Shown: piece after piece, positions 32,805 through 40,722 of the stretch
Numbering within the stretch: the first letter of the stretch is position 1
Layout of the letters: the number at the start of each line of letters is the position of its first letter
Assembly: GCF_001262495.1 (NCBI RefSeq)
Contig: NZ_LGYE01000003.1
Coordinates: 186,001-250,000 of the forward strand
Length of the DNA stretch: 64,000 nucleotides
Source: Microbacterium sp. GCS4
GTDB lineage: Bacteria; Actinomycetota; Actinomycetes; Actinomycetales; Microbacteriaceae
Direction of reading: 5' to 3'
Notes under the pieces: model-generated
What the model was told of the DNA's origin: nothing
What the model saw: only the letters and a program-made list of their open reading frames with translations
The model's database searches: none
Made by a program: the position numbers and the translations under genes

Positions 32805-33824
32805 TCAGTCGAAGGAGGCGTCGGGGTAGAGCGCCTCGGCGATCTGCCGCACGACCGAGACGTTCCCGAGCGTGCCCGGGAACATGTCGGAGCTCGACAC
32901 CGCGATCAGCCGACCGTCGCGCACGGCCGGCATATCGGGGAACGTCGTGGTCAGGTACGCGCGCACGGCCTCCTCGTGAGCCGGGTCGGTGACCGCGAAC
33001 ACGAGGGCGTCCGGCGCCTCGGCGGCCAGCGACTCGGGGGTGATCTCGGCGGCGAAGAAGTCCGCGAACTGCGGGTCCTCGGGCGTGAAGACCGTGTCCG
33101 CCCCCGCGTGGCGGAGGATGTCGTACTCGACGCCGGCGCCGATCGCGCTGAGCGTGGTGCCGTCCACGTAGATCTGCGCGACCCGGGGCTTCTCGCGGCC
33201 CTCGATCGCCGTCTCCACCGCCGCGAGCTGCGCCTTCGAGTCGTCGATCAGCGCCGAGGCCTCGTCCTGCACGTCGAAGATCTCGCCCAGGTTCTCCAGG
33301 TCGACGAACAGGTCGTCCACCGTGCCCTCCATGCGCCGCGTGAAGCATCCGCCCGTCGCCGTGTACGCCGTGACGCCCGCCTCGGCGAGCTGCTCGATGC
33401 TCGCGAAGCCCTGCTCCGCCGTGAACTCGTAGGTCGTGGGCGAGTAGACGAAGTCGGGCTGCACCGCGAGCAGATCCTCCCGGCTCGGGGGGGTCTCCCC
33501 GCCGATCACCGGCACGTCGGCCGCGAGGCCGGCGACGTCCGCCGGGAGTTCCTGGACGGTCGCCTGGGCCTGCCCCACGAGGCTGTCGGCGAGTCCGAGG
33601 CGCAGCAGCAGCTCGGTCTGCGACGGGTGCAGGCCGACGGCCGCGGTCGGGACCTCGGGGATCGTGACGGTGGCGCCGCAGTTCTCGATCGAGAGTGCAT
33701 CGCCCGCGGGGGCGGTCGTCCCGGCGGGCGCGACGGCGGAGCCGCAGGCGGTGAGCGCGAGCGCGCCGAGGCCGCCGGTGACCGCCATGATCAGGCGGGT
33801 GGGTCGGAAGGGATGCTGTGTCAT
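32805..33824 (-). CDS. Metallophore-binding lipoprotein (FecB/FepB type)
   Basis: A 339-aa solute-binding protein. The signal peptide ends in the lipobox LTAC, giving a lipid-anchored Cys. The mature part is a class III binding fold (TVTIPEVPTAAVGLHPSQTELLLRLG, DFVYSP, DALVFAVTD). Such proteins capture siderophores or other metal complexes, or cobalamin. The ATG overlaps the stop of the ATPase gene by 4 nt. It is the last gene of an arm that also encodes a peptidase, so the ligand may be the cluster's own peptide. Confidence 0.9.
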   Translation of the reverse strand: MTQHPFRPTRLIMAVTGGLGALALTACGSAVAPAGTTAPAGDALSIENCGATVTIPEVPTAAVGLHPSQTELLLRLGLADSLVGQAQATVQELPADVAGLAADVPVIGGETPPSREDLLAVQPDFVYSPTTYEFTAEQGFASIEQLAEAGVTAYTATGGCFTRRMEGTVDDLFVDLENLGEIFDVQDEASALIDDSKAQLAAVETAIEGREKPRVAQIYVDGTTLSAIGAGVEYDILRHAGADTVFTPEDPQFADFFAAEITPESLAAEAPDALVFAVTDPAHEEAVRAYLTTTFPDMPAVRDGRLIAVSSSDMFPGTLGNVSVVRQIAEALYPDASFD

Positions 33825-34645
33825 TCGTCTCTCCTTGTGTGGGTGTGGGTGTGGGTGTCGGGCGGGGATGATCCGCGGTGCGGACGGGGGTGGAAGGCCA
33901 TGACGCGCGCGCCGGTGTCGACCTCGGTCGCGATGCGTGCCGTGACGCGGAACACGTCGTCGACGAGGCCGGGGGTGAGCACGTCGTCGGGTCTGCCGAC
34001 GGCGACCAGGCGCCCCTGGTCGAGAACCGCGACCTCGTCGCAGAACGCCGCCGCGATGTTGAGGTCGTGCAGCGCGGCGATCACGGTCGTGCCGAGGCCG
34101 CTGACCACGCGCATGAGGTCGAGCTGGTGCGCGATGTCGAGGTGGTTGGTCGGCTCGTCGAGCACGAGGATCGACCCCTGCTGTGCGAGGGCGCGCGCGA
34201 GCATGACTCGCTGCCGCTGCCCACCCGAGAGGCGGCGCACCAGCCGGTCCTCCAGGTCGAGCACGTCGGCGGTGCGCAGGGCGTCGGTGACGATCCGGTG
34301 GTCCTCGGCCGTATCGCGGCTGAACGGAGGGCGGTGCGGGGAGCGTCCCACCATCACCGTCTCGCGCACCGTGAGGTCGAACTCCGACGGGGAGTCCTGC
34401 AGCATGACCGCGACCATGCGGGCGAGGGCGCGCGGCGCAAGGGTCGCGACGTCGACTCCGTCGATCGACACCCGACCCTCGTGCGGACGGCGGCCAGTGA
34501 ACAGGGTGCGCAGCAGCGTCGACTTGCCGCTGCCGTTAGGGCCAAGCAGGCCGAGGATGCGTCCGGCCCCGACCGCGAGATCGACGTCGTGCAGCACCCG
34601 GCGTCCGCCGAGCTCGACGCTCACGGATTCGAACGACACGGTCAT
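33821..34645 (-). CDS. Metallophore ABC importer ATPase (FecE/BtuD type)
   Basis: A 274-aa ATPase. Walker A is GPNGSGKST, signature RRLSGGQRQRVMLAR, Walker B ILVLDEPTNHLD, switch His in AALHDLN. The C-terminus ends in an unusual Thr-His repeat (THTHTHT) encoded by a GTGGGT-type hexamer repeat, which could bind metal or simply reflect slippage. The start overlaps the permease gene by 4 nt; a much longer open frame upstream is the permease gene in another frame. Confidence 0.92.
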   Translation of the reverse strand: MTVSFESVSVELGGRRVLHDVDLAVGAGRILGLLGPNGSGKSTLLRTLFTGRRPHEGRVSIDGVDVATLAPRALARMVAVMLQDSPSEFDLTVRETVMVGRSPHRPPFSRDTAEDHRIVTDALRTADVLDLEDRLVRRLSGGQRQRVMLARALAQQGSILVLDEPTNHLDIAHQLDLMRVVSGLGTTVIAALHDLNIAAAFCDEVAVLDQGRLVAVGRPDDVLTPGLVDDVFRVTARIATEVDTGARVMAFHPRPHRGSSPPDTHTHTHTRRDE

Positions 34646-35751
34646 CGGTCGAACCCCGCCCGCTCGCCACCGCGGCGCATGAGCCACAGGAAGAAGGGAG
34701 CCCCCACGAAGGCCGTGAGGATGCCGAGCGGGATCTCGGTCGGCGCGGCGACGGTGCGGGCCAGCAGGTCGGCGACCATCAGGAACAGCGCGCCTCCGAG
34801 CACGGCCACCGGCAGCATCCGGCGATGATCCGAACCCACGAGCAGCCGCGCGACGTGCGGCACGACGAGTCCCACGAACCCGATCCCTCCGCTCACCGCG
34901 ACGATCACACCGGTGAGCAGCGAGGCCACCACGAGCAGGGTCGCCCGCACCCTGGTGGTGCGCACGCCGACCGCGACCGCCGACTCGTCGCCCGCGAGCA
35001 GGGCGTTCATCGAGCGCGACATCCCGGCCGCCGCGACGAGCGCGATCACGAGGGCGATCGCGGGCAGCGCGAGCGACGACATGGTGGCCGCGGACACGCT
35101 GCCGAGGAGGAAGAACATCACGCTCACGACGTTCTGCGCATCGGTCGTCAGCGTGAGGTAGCTCGTCACGGCGCTCAGCAGCGACCCCAGGGCGACTCCG
35201 GCGAGGATCATGCGCGTGGGTGACAGCTCGCCGCGGTTGCGGGCCAGCAGCGCCACGAGCACGCACGAGCCGACGGCGCCCGCGAAGGCCGCGCCGCTCA
35301 TCGTGAGACCGAGGAACGCGGCCCCTCCCGAGACGATCACGAGGACCGCGCCGACGCTCGCGCCGGACGACACCCCCAGGATGTACGGCTCGGCGAGCGG
35401 ATTGCGCACCACCGCCTGCATCATCGCGCCGGCCAGGGCGAGACCCGCGCCCGCGAGACCCGCGAGAAGCGCCCGCGGCAGCCGGAACTGCCAGACGGCC
35501 TGATCCTGCAGCGGGGTGAGCGAGCCGTCCGTCATCCACGGCATGCCGGGCACGAGGTGCCCGATCACGATCCTCGCGGCGTCGAGCGGCGGGACGGGCA
35601 CGGGGCCGATCGCTCCGGACAGCACGACCGTCACCACGATCAGCACGGCGCTGACGGTCACGGTCGCGCCGAGCGGCAGCATCCGTCGGCCGCGTCGTGC
35701 CGGGCGCGCGCTCGTCTGCGGACGCGTCTCGCGTCGTGCTGTCGAGGTCAT
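34642..35751 (-). CDS. Metallophore ABC importer permease (FecCD/BtuC type)
   Basis: A 369-aa membrane protein with the FecCD pattern: RLPRALLAGLAGAGLALAGAMMQAVVRNPLAEPYILGVSSGAS at the third helix area, the coupling segment GSVSAAT to LAGDESAVAVGV, and GFVGLVVPHVARLLVGSDHR near the C-terminus. Only one permease gene is present, so it probably works as a homodimer as BtuC does. ATGA overlap with the preceding peptidase gene links import to peptide breakdown. Confidence 0.92.
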   Translation of the reverse strand: MTSTARRETRPQTSARPARRGRRMLPLGATVTVSAVLIVVTVVLSGAIGPVPVPPLDAARIVIGHLVPGMPWMTDGSLTPLQDQAVWQFRLPRALLAGLAGAGLALAGAMMQAVVRNPLAEPYILGVSSGASVGAVLVIVSGGAAFLGLTMSGAAFAGAVGSCVLVALLARNRGELSPTRMILAGVALGSLLSAVTSYLTLTTDAQNVVSVMFFLLGSVSAATMSSLALPAIALVIALVAAAGMSRSMNALLAGDESAVAVGVRTTRVRATLLVVASLLTGVIVAVSGGIGFVGLVVPHVARLLVGSDHRRMLPVAVLGGALFLMVADLLARTVAAPTEIPLGILTAFVGAPFFLWLMRRGGERAGFDR

Positions 35752-37454
35752 CGTGCGCCACCGCCCGTCACGTCGGCGGCGAAGTCCAGCACCGTGAGGC
35801 CCAGCTCGTGCAGGTCGGTGAGGGCGTTCGCGCCGTGGCCGGCCGAGGGGGCGGTCCACAGACGTGCGGAGGCGCCCACCCGCTGCAGGGCCTCGACGGT
35901 GCGGCGCGTGTCCACGGCGCGCACGCGGGAGTCCCGGCCCAGCGTGATCCCCAGGAAGGCGGGGAGCCCGACGGCATCCGTGCGGTCCTCGGCGAGGGCG
36001 AGCGGGGAGAGGCGGCGGAGGCGCTCGCGGGCCTCGAGGGTACCGTCGTCGCCGAACTCCGACAGCCAGCGAGCCCCGAGCGGATGGTCGGCGAGCGACA
36101 GGAGGTCAAGAGGTGCAGCCGTCGTGACGACGCCCGCGCACAGACCCGGATGCTGCAGCGCGCAGCTCGCGGCGATCACGCCGCCCAGCGACGCGCCCAC
36201 GAGCACGAGCAGGTCGGGAAGGGTGATCCCCCGGTCGACGAGGTCGCGGGCGATGTCGGCGAGATCGTCGACCGCCTGCTGCTTGCGGGTGCCGCTCCCG
36301 GCCGTGCGCCAGCCGTCGCCGCGCTCGCCTCCGCCGCGGATCTGAGCCGTCGCGTAGGAGCCGCCATGGGCGACCCAGGCGGGGACGGTGGGTTCGAACA
36401 CGGGGAGGTGCGGCACACCGAAGCCCCCGTAGCAGGCGAGCAGCAGCGGCCTCGGACCCGTGGCGTCCACCGGTGACGTGACGTGCACCGTGAGGGTCTC
36501 GCCGTCCCGCGCCGTCGGATCGATGCGCGTCGTCACGCCCAGCGTTGCTCCAACCGCGGCGTCGCTCGCGACCGCGGCCTGCGTCTCTGTCACGATCCGC
36601 GGTGGCGTGAGCGGTCCCTCGACCGCGAGGTGCAGGATGCCGTCGTCGGTGCTCACCCCGGTGACGGTCGCCTCGCCGACGGCGGTGAACTCGAGGGGGT
36701 GGGCGTCGTCGGCGTCGACGCGCACGACGATGGATCGTCCGTCCCGCACGCCGAGCGCGACGATGCGGTCGTCGGCGGCGACGGCGACGTCGGTGATCCG
36801 CAGTGTCGCGTCGCGGTGCGTCCACCGCACCGCGCCGGAGAGGTCGAGTGCGTCGAGGCCGTCGACGTGCCACGCCAGCACACCGTCGCGCAGGGGAAGG
36901 GCGCGGTGCAGCGCCGGCCACCGCCCGAGCAGGGTCCCGGTGGCGCGGTCGCGCAGGGTCGTGCCGTCGCCGCGTGTGGTCTGCGCGAGGAGGCCGCGGG
37001 ATCCCCCGGGGAACAGGCGCGTGCGCAGGGCGGGCGCGAGGGGAGAAGCCGTCCACGCACCGGAGTCGACGTCGAGGGCGACCAGCATCCCGTCACGACT
37101 CGCGACGACCTCCAGCGAGCGGGAGTCCTCGCCCCACAGCACCTCGTCGTAGCGCAGGCGGATGCCGGGATGCAGGCGCAGGGCGCCGGACGTGACCTCG
37201 ACGATGCCGAGCACGGCGTCCTCGCCCGCGTCCTCTGCCCACTCGATCGCGATGCGACGCCCGTCCGGGGCGGGGCTCATCCGATGGACATGCGCGTCGG
37301 GGGCGAGCACGACGCGGCCGTCGACGTGTCGGATCGCGGGCAGCGGAGCGTCGGCCGCGCGGTCGAGCACGAATCCGCGATCGGGCAGCCCCGGCCGACT
37401 GTGCCGCTCATGCAGAGTGAGCGCCTGATCGAGCGAGGTGCGGAGCGCGCTCAT
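35748..37454 (-). CDS. Prolyl oligopeptidase (S9 family), cytosolic
   Basis: A 568-aa protein with an N-terminal beta-propeller-like part (about 1-330) and a C-terminal alpha/beta hydrolase domain. The nucleophile is Ser422 in VGASLGGV and the catalytic His about 540 in PSAGHGANAL; PLLLACYGGFGVP and ATAQIRGGGERGDGWR are S9 landmarks. No signal peptide. S9 enzymes cut after Pro in short peptides; the precursor of this cluster ends Asn-Pro-Phe-Glu. Overlapping genes on both sides suggest it digests the imported peptide or trims it. Confidence 0.9.
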   Translation of the reverse strand: MSALRTSLDQALTLHERHSRPGLPDRGFVLDRAADAPLPAIRHVDGRVVLAPDAHVHRMSPAPDGRRIAIEWAEDAGEDAVLGIVEVTSGALRLHPGIRLRYDEVLWGEDSRSLEVVASRDGMLVALDVDSGAWTASPLAPALRTRLFPGGSRGLLAQTTRGDGTTLRDRATGTLLGRWPALHRALPLRDGVLAWHVDGLDALDLSGAVRWTHRDATLRITDVAVAADDRIVALGVRDGRSIVVRVDADDAHPLEFTAVGEATVTGVSTDDGILHLAVEGPLTPPRIVTETQAAVASDAAVGATLGVTTRIDPTARDGETLTVHVTSPVDATGPRPLLLACYGGFGVPHLPVFEPTVPAWVAHGGSYATAQIRGGGERGDGWRTAGSGTRKQQAVDDLADIARDLVDRGITLPDLLVLVGASLGGVIAASCALQHPGLCAGVVTTAAPLDLLSLADHPLGARWLSEFGDDGTLEARERLRRLSPLALAEDRTDAVGLPAFLGITLGRDSRVRAVDTRRTVEALQRVGASARLWTAPSAGHGANALTDLHELGLTVLDFAADVTGGGAR

Positions 37455-38659
37455 CGGCCCACCGGATCGGTGAACTCGCCGCCGCGCCCCGCCCACAGCA
37501 GGTGGCCGCCCTCGTCCAGCGGGTCGGGCATGGCGATCGTCGTGATGCGATCGTCGCCGTCGATCAGGCGGACCGCGCCGTCGCCGCCGGCCGTCACGGC
37601 GACGGTCCCCGTGTGCGGATCGATCGCGACCGCGCGGCGTTGGGCGGGACGTCCGTCGACCGCATCCCACGGCATCCTGCCCGGCTGCGGCGGAGCGCCG
37701 AGCGGGGGCAGCGGCACCGTGCGGAGGACCCGCCCGGCGTCCCGGTCGATCTCGACGAGCACGTCGCCGTCGGGGTGGATGACGGCAGCCGCGGCCCTGC
37801 CCTCGGCGAGCGCGAACCGGAAGGCGAGTCCGGGTGGGAGGGGCACGGTGCGGGACGCGCCGGCGTGCAGGTCGATCTCGGCGAACACGTTGGTCCATTC
37901 GGTCCAGCGCGAGGGATCGGCGGGACCTCCGCGGAGCACACCCGTCGCATGTCCGGTGTCTCCGGCGCGGCGTAGGTAGTAGGCGCGTCCTTCCGCCGGC
38001 CAGGGGATCGCGCCGAGCGCCCGTGGCACGCCGTCGTCGACCGCGAACGTCTCCAGCCCGCGTCCGGTGGCGACGCCGACGACGCCGGTCGCGTGGTCGA
38101 CGATATCGCCGTGACCGTCGTCCGCGACGTCTGAGCACAGGGAGCCGTGCAGCACCGGCACGTGCGCGCCGAGGGCGAGCGCGTCCGCCAGGGGGATCGC
38201 CTCGATCGCGCCGGGATCGCGGTGCCGCAGCACGATCATCGGTCGTCCGGTCACGCGGTCGGGCACGATCAGGACACCGGGTTCCCCGGCGCGGGTCCGG
38301 AACCGCACCGAGGTGTTCCGGGCGAGGTCCACGACGGTCACGACGTCGTTCCAGGCCTCCTCGTTCGCGCCGAGGCCGGGGGTGACGACCACGTGCCGGC
38401 CGTCCGGGGACGCCGCGAGGTGCTCCGCGGGGATCGCGATCGGGATGCGGCGGACACCGTCGGGGCCGCCGACGACGAGGGCTCCGCCGCGGTCGTCCGC
38501 GAACGCCCAGGAGTCGTTACCGGCGGGCGGGAGTCGCAGGAAGCCGGCGTGCTCGGCGAGCCAGGCGTCGGGGACGACGACACGCCGGGAGGAGGCATCG
38601 AGCGAGAAGAGGGTCCCGGCCCGGTGATCGGCGACGAGGAGGGGGTTTACGGAGGGCAT
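37451..38659 (-). CDS. Beta-propeller-like protein of unknown function
   Basis: A 402-aa soluble protein of repeated four-strand units with Asp-Gly/Asp-Pro turns (ASPDGRHVVVTPG, AIDPHTGTVAVTAGGDGAVRLIDGD), consistent with a seven-bladed propeller. No signal peptide or catalytic motif. It is the first gene of the minus-strand arm and overlaps the peptidase gene by 4 nt. It may bind the peptide-metal complex or serve as a partner of the peptidase; function is unknown. Confidence 0.75.
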   Translation of the reverse strand: MPSVNPLLVADHRAGTLFSLDASSRRVVVPDAWLAEHAGFLRLPPAGNDSWAFADDRGGALVVGGPDGVRRIPIAIPAEHLAASPDGRHVVVTPGLGANEEAWNDVVTVVDLARNTSVRFRTRAGEPGVLIVPDRVTGRPMIVLRHRDPGAIEAIPLADALALGAHVPVLHGSLCSDVADDGHGDIVDHATGVVGVATGRGLETFAVDDGVPRALGAIPWPAEGRAYYLRRAGDTGHATGVLRGGPADPSRWTEWTNVFAEIDLHAGASRTVPLPPGLAFRFALAEGRAAAAVIHPDGDVLVEIDRDAGRVLRTVPLPPLGAPPQPGRMPWDAVDGRPAQRRAVAIDPHTGTVAVTAGGDGAVRLIDGDDRITTIAMPDPLDEGGHLLWAGRGGEFTDPVGR

Positions 38660-38680
38660 GCCGACGATCCTAGTAGATAT

Positions 38681-38695
38681 TGAGAATCATTCTCA
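38681..38695. promoter_or_regulatory. Fur/Zur-type metal box in the divergent RiPP promoter
   Basis: TGAGAATCATTCTCA is a perfect 7-1-7 palindrome. It fits the pattern TGAnAATnATTnTCA, close to actinobacterial Zur and general Fur-superfamily boxes and unlike a DtxR/IdeR box. It lies 22 bp upstream of the propeller gene and 78 bp upstream of the precursor peptide gene, so one metal-loaded repressor could silence both arms. Which metal is not decided by sequence alone. Confidence 0.75.
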
Positions 38696-38710
38696 TCTAG
38701 AGTCGGGAGT

Positions 38711-38725
38711 GTTCACACCGTGAAC
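38711..38725. promoter_or_regulatory. Second inverted repeat before the precursor gene
   Basis: GTTCAC, 3 bp, GTGAAC: a perfect 6-bp inverted repeat 48-62 bp upstream of the precursor start. It could be the operator of another regulator acting only on the biosynthetic arm. No regulator gene lies in the cluster. Confidence 0.4.
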
Positions 38726-38772
38726 CCCGCCCGCACCCCAGCGAGGCGGACCACAGAGAGAAGGAGAAGGAA

Positions 38773-38871
38773 ATGGACAAGCAGATCCTGTCCGAGATCG
38801 AAGAGACCGAGCAGCTGGCGCACCTGTCGGCGACCCACTCGAACGCACTCGTCGAGAACCCCTTCGAGTGA
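38773..38871 (+). CDS. RiPP precursor peptide (32 aa)
   Basis: A 32-residue peptide with an acidic leader-like start (MDKQILSEIEETEQL) and the C-terminal stretch LSATHSNALVENPFE. It has GAGAAGGA close before the ATG and is the first gene of an arm that encodes YcaO, E1-like and SagB-like enzymes. Ser19, Thr21 and Ser23 are candidate sites for oxazoline/oxazole formation; there is no Cys, so no thiazoles. His22, Asn24, Glu28 and Glu32 could coordinate metal. Leader/core boundary is unknown. It is too short for usual gene callers but its place and composition make it convincing. Confidence 0.85.
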   Translation: MDKQILSEIEETEQLAHLSATHSNALVENPFE

Positions 38872-38950
38872 CACCCCGGGTCGCGACGCACTGACGCGAC
38901 CTCCCCGGCCGGGCGCCCTGCGTCCGGCCGGGACCATCGGAAAGACCCGC

Positions 38951-39751
38951 ATGAACGCCGAACCCCGCATCACCGCGCTGCCCTCCACGGGCGCCCACGT
39001 CGTCACCGCGCACGGCGCGGCACCGCTGCTCCGCCTCCGCACCGGACGTCACACGGCGCTGGAGTCCCCGCCGGCCGCCCTGCACGAGGCACTCGCCGCC
39101 GACTCGCTCGCCGCCGACTCCTCGGGCTATCTCAGCAGGTTGACCCTCGAGGTGCAGGAGCGCGAGCACGCCGACGAGGAGCAGCGCTGGCCCCCAGCCC
39201 GCCGCGCGGTCGGACTCGTGGGCGAAGGCGTGCTCGCGGAGGAGATCTCACGCGCCCTGAAGGAGTGGGGTGCGCGGGTCACGCGCACCGCATCCGCCGC
39301 GTCGGTGCAGGCTGCCGCTCTGATCGTCTCGGTGGCCGACGGCGCCGACGAGCGCCGTGACCGTGCCGTGCTCGACAACCTCCCCGACCACGGCGCAGCC
39401 CACCTGCGCGTGTACCGCGAAGGGGAGTGCGTCTTCGTCGACCCGCTCGCGACCGAGGCGGCCGACGCTACGGCGACCCACGTCTCACGGCGCCGCGTCG
39501 CGGCCAGCACCGCGCCGGGCGCGCTCGACGCGTGGCAGCGGTCCGGACCGGCCTCCGACCGCCCTCTGGACTCCCCGACCGTCGCGCTCGTGACCGCACG
39601 CGTGCTCACGGTGGCACTCGCCTGGGCGCAGGACGACGACACGCTCCCGCGCCTGCGCACCACGCTCTGGAAGCTGGTGCCGGCGCTCGGACGCGTGACC
39701 GAGCATCCGGTGATCGCCTACCCGGCTCCGCACCCGCGAGCGAGCCGATGA
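38951..39751 (+). CDS. TOMM cyclodehydratase partner (SagC/E1-like)
   Basis: A 266-aa protein, weakly similar to the ThiF/E1-like C-proteins that bind the leader peptide and present it to YcaO. An N-terminal winged-helix-like region (residues ~10-75) precedes a Rossmann-type segment VGLVGEGVLAEEISRALKEWG; CVFVDPLATE near 165 is typical of ocin-ThiF proteins. No zinc CxxC pairs were seen. It lies 79 bp after the precursor and overlaps the next gene by 4 nt. Assignment relies on weak similarity plus position beside YcaO. Confidence 0.7.
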   Translation: MNAEPRITALPSTGAHVVTAHGAAPLLRLRTGRHTALESPPAALHEALAADSLAADSSGYLSRLTLEVQEREHADEEQRWPPARRAVGLVGEGVLAEEISRALKEWGARVTRTASAASVQAAALIVSVADGADERRDRAVLDNLPDHGAAHLRVYREGECVFVDPLATEAADATATHVSRRRVAASTAPGALDAWQRSGPASDRPLDSPTVALVTARVLTVALAWAQDDDTLPRLRTTLWKLVPALGRVTEHPVIAYPAPHPRASR

Positions 39752-40722
39752 CCCCGCCGCGTGACGCCCGCCCGCACGTGCACCTCACCGACGACGGCGT
39801 CGCGCTCCGCGGGTGGATCTGGGAGCCCGAGACGCCCCGCGGAATCGCGGTGCTGCGCACGCCCTACGGTGCGTGGCGGCAGGGCGACGCCGCCCGTGCC
39901 TGGACGCGCCGCGGATACCTCTGTCTCGTACAGGACGTGCGCGGCAGACACTCCTCAGAGGGCGAATGGAATCCCTACCTCTCGGAGCGCGGCGACGGCG
40001 CCTCCGTCGTCACCGCACTCCGCTCCCGGCATCCGCAGCTGCCCGTCGTTCTCTCGGGAGGGTCGTACGACGCCCATGCGGCGCTCGAGACCGCTCGCGA
40101 CGTCGACGTCGACGCACTCGTGCTCCTGGTACCGGCGCTCGGACTCGCCGAGACGGCCTGGGACGCGCAGGGGCGTCCGCAGCTTTTCCACCGGATCGGC
40201 TGGTGGCATCAGCACGGACGTGGGCAGCGCTCGTTCCCTCCGCTGACCGACGAGGAGCTGACCTCGCGGGTCGCGGCCGCCGAACGGCTCGGCGTGCATC
40301 GCGCGGTCCAGGACTGGGGATGGACGTCGACCGTGCTGTCGGGGTGGCGGCGGCTGTGGACCGCGCCGCCCGTCGACCTCGACCGCTCCTACGGGGCGAT
40401 CGACGCCCCGCTCCTGCTCGTCCGTGGCGACGACGACTTCTTCCACGACGACGCGGGCCGGCTCGCGGCCTCTTGGCGCGGCGACGTGCACCTGGTCGAC
40501 GGCCCGTGGGGGCATCGCCTCAGCGCGGACATCCTCGACGAGGACGTGCGCGCCCGACTGCGCGACTCGGGTGGCATCGGCGGTGTGCTGGACGCCTGGC
40601 TCGCGCGCCACGGTCTCCCGTCGGGCGCATCCGGCGCACGCCACGTCGTCCCACCGGGCCGACGCTCACGCTCCACCTTCGAACCGCAGTCGGGCCGCTG
40701 GCGCCACGAGAGGACCGCATGA
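39748..40722 (+). CDS. CocE/NonD-family (S15-like) hydrolase
   Basis: A 324-aa alpha/beta hydrolase. LRTPYGAWRQGDAARAWTRRGY and VQDVRGRHSSEGEW are hallmarks of the CocE/X-Pro dipeptidyl-peptidase superfamily. The nucleophile is Ser106 in SGGSYDAH, Asp in RGDDDFFH and His in GPWGHRLS. In RiPP clusters such an enzyme may remove the leader or edit the peptide; it could also be an acylase. It overlaps the E1-like and YcaO genes as ATGA. No signal peptide, so it acts in the cytosol. Confidence 0.85.
   Translation: MTPPRDARPHVHLTDDGVALRGWIWEPETPRGIAVLRTPYGAWRQGDAARAWTRRGYLCLVQDVRGRHSSEGEWNPYLSERGDGASVVTALRSRHPQLPVVLSGGSYDAHAALETARDVDVDALVLLVPALGLAETAWDAQGRPQLFHRIGWWHQHGRGQRSFPPLTDEELTSRVAAAERLGVHRAVQDWGWTSTVLSGWRRLWTAPPVDLDRSYGAIDAPLLLVRGDDDFFHDDAGRLAASWRGDVHLVDGPWGHRLSADILDEDVRARLRDSGGIGGVLDAWLARHGLPSGASGARHVVPPGRRSRSTFEPQSGRWRHERTA

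Noticed and set aside
33821..35761. A 646-codon frame that would fuse a long Arg-rich region to the importer ATPase
   Set aside because: The extra part is the FecCD permease gene read out of frame. The ATPase fold starts at 34645 with the usual 4-nt overlap.
38681..38695. Reading the RiPP palindrome as a DtxR/IdeR iron box
   Set aside because: DtxR/IdeR sites are of TTAGG-CCTAA type, as at 56.2 kb. TGAGAATCATTCTCA fits Fur-superfamily sites better.
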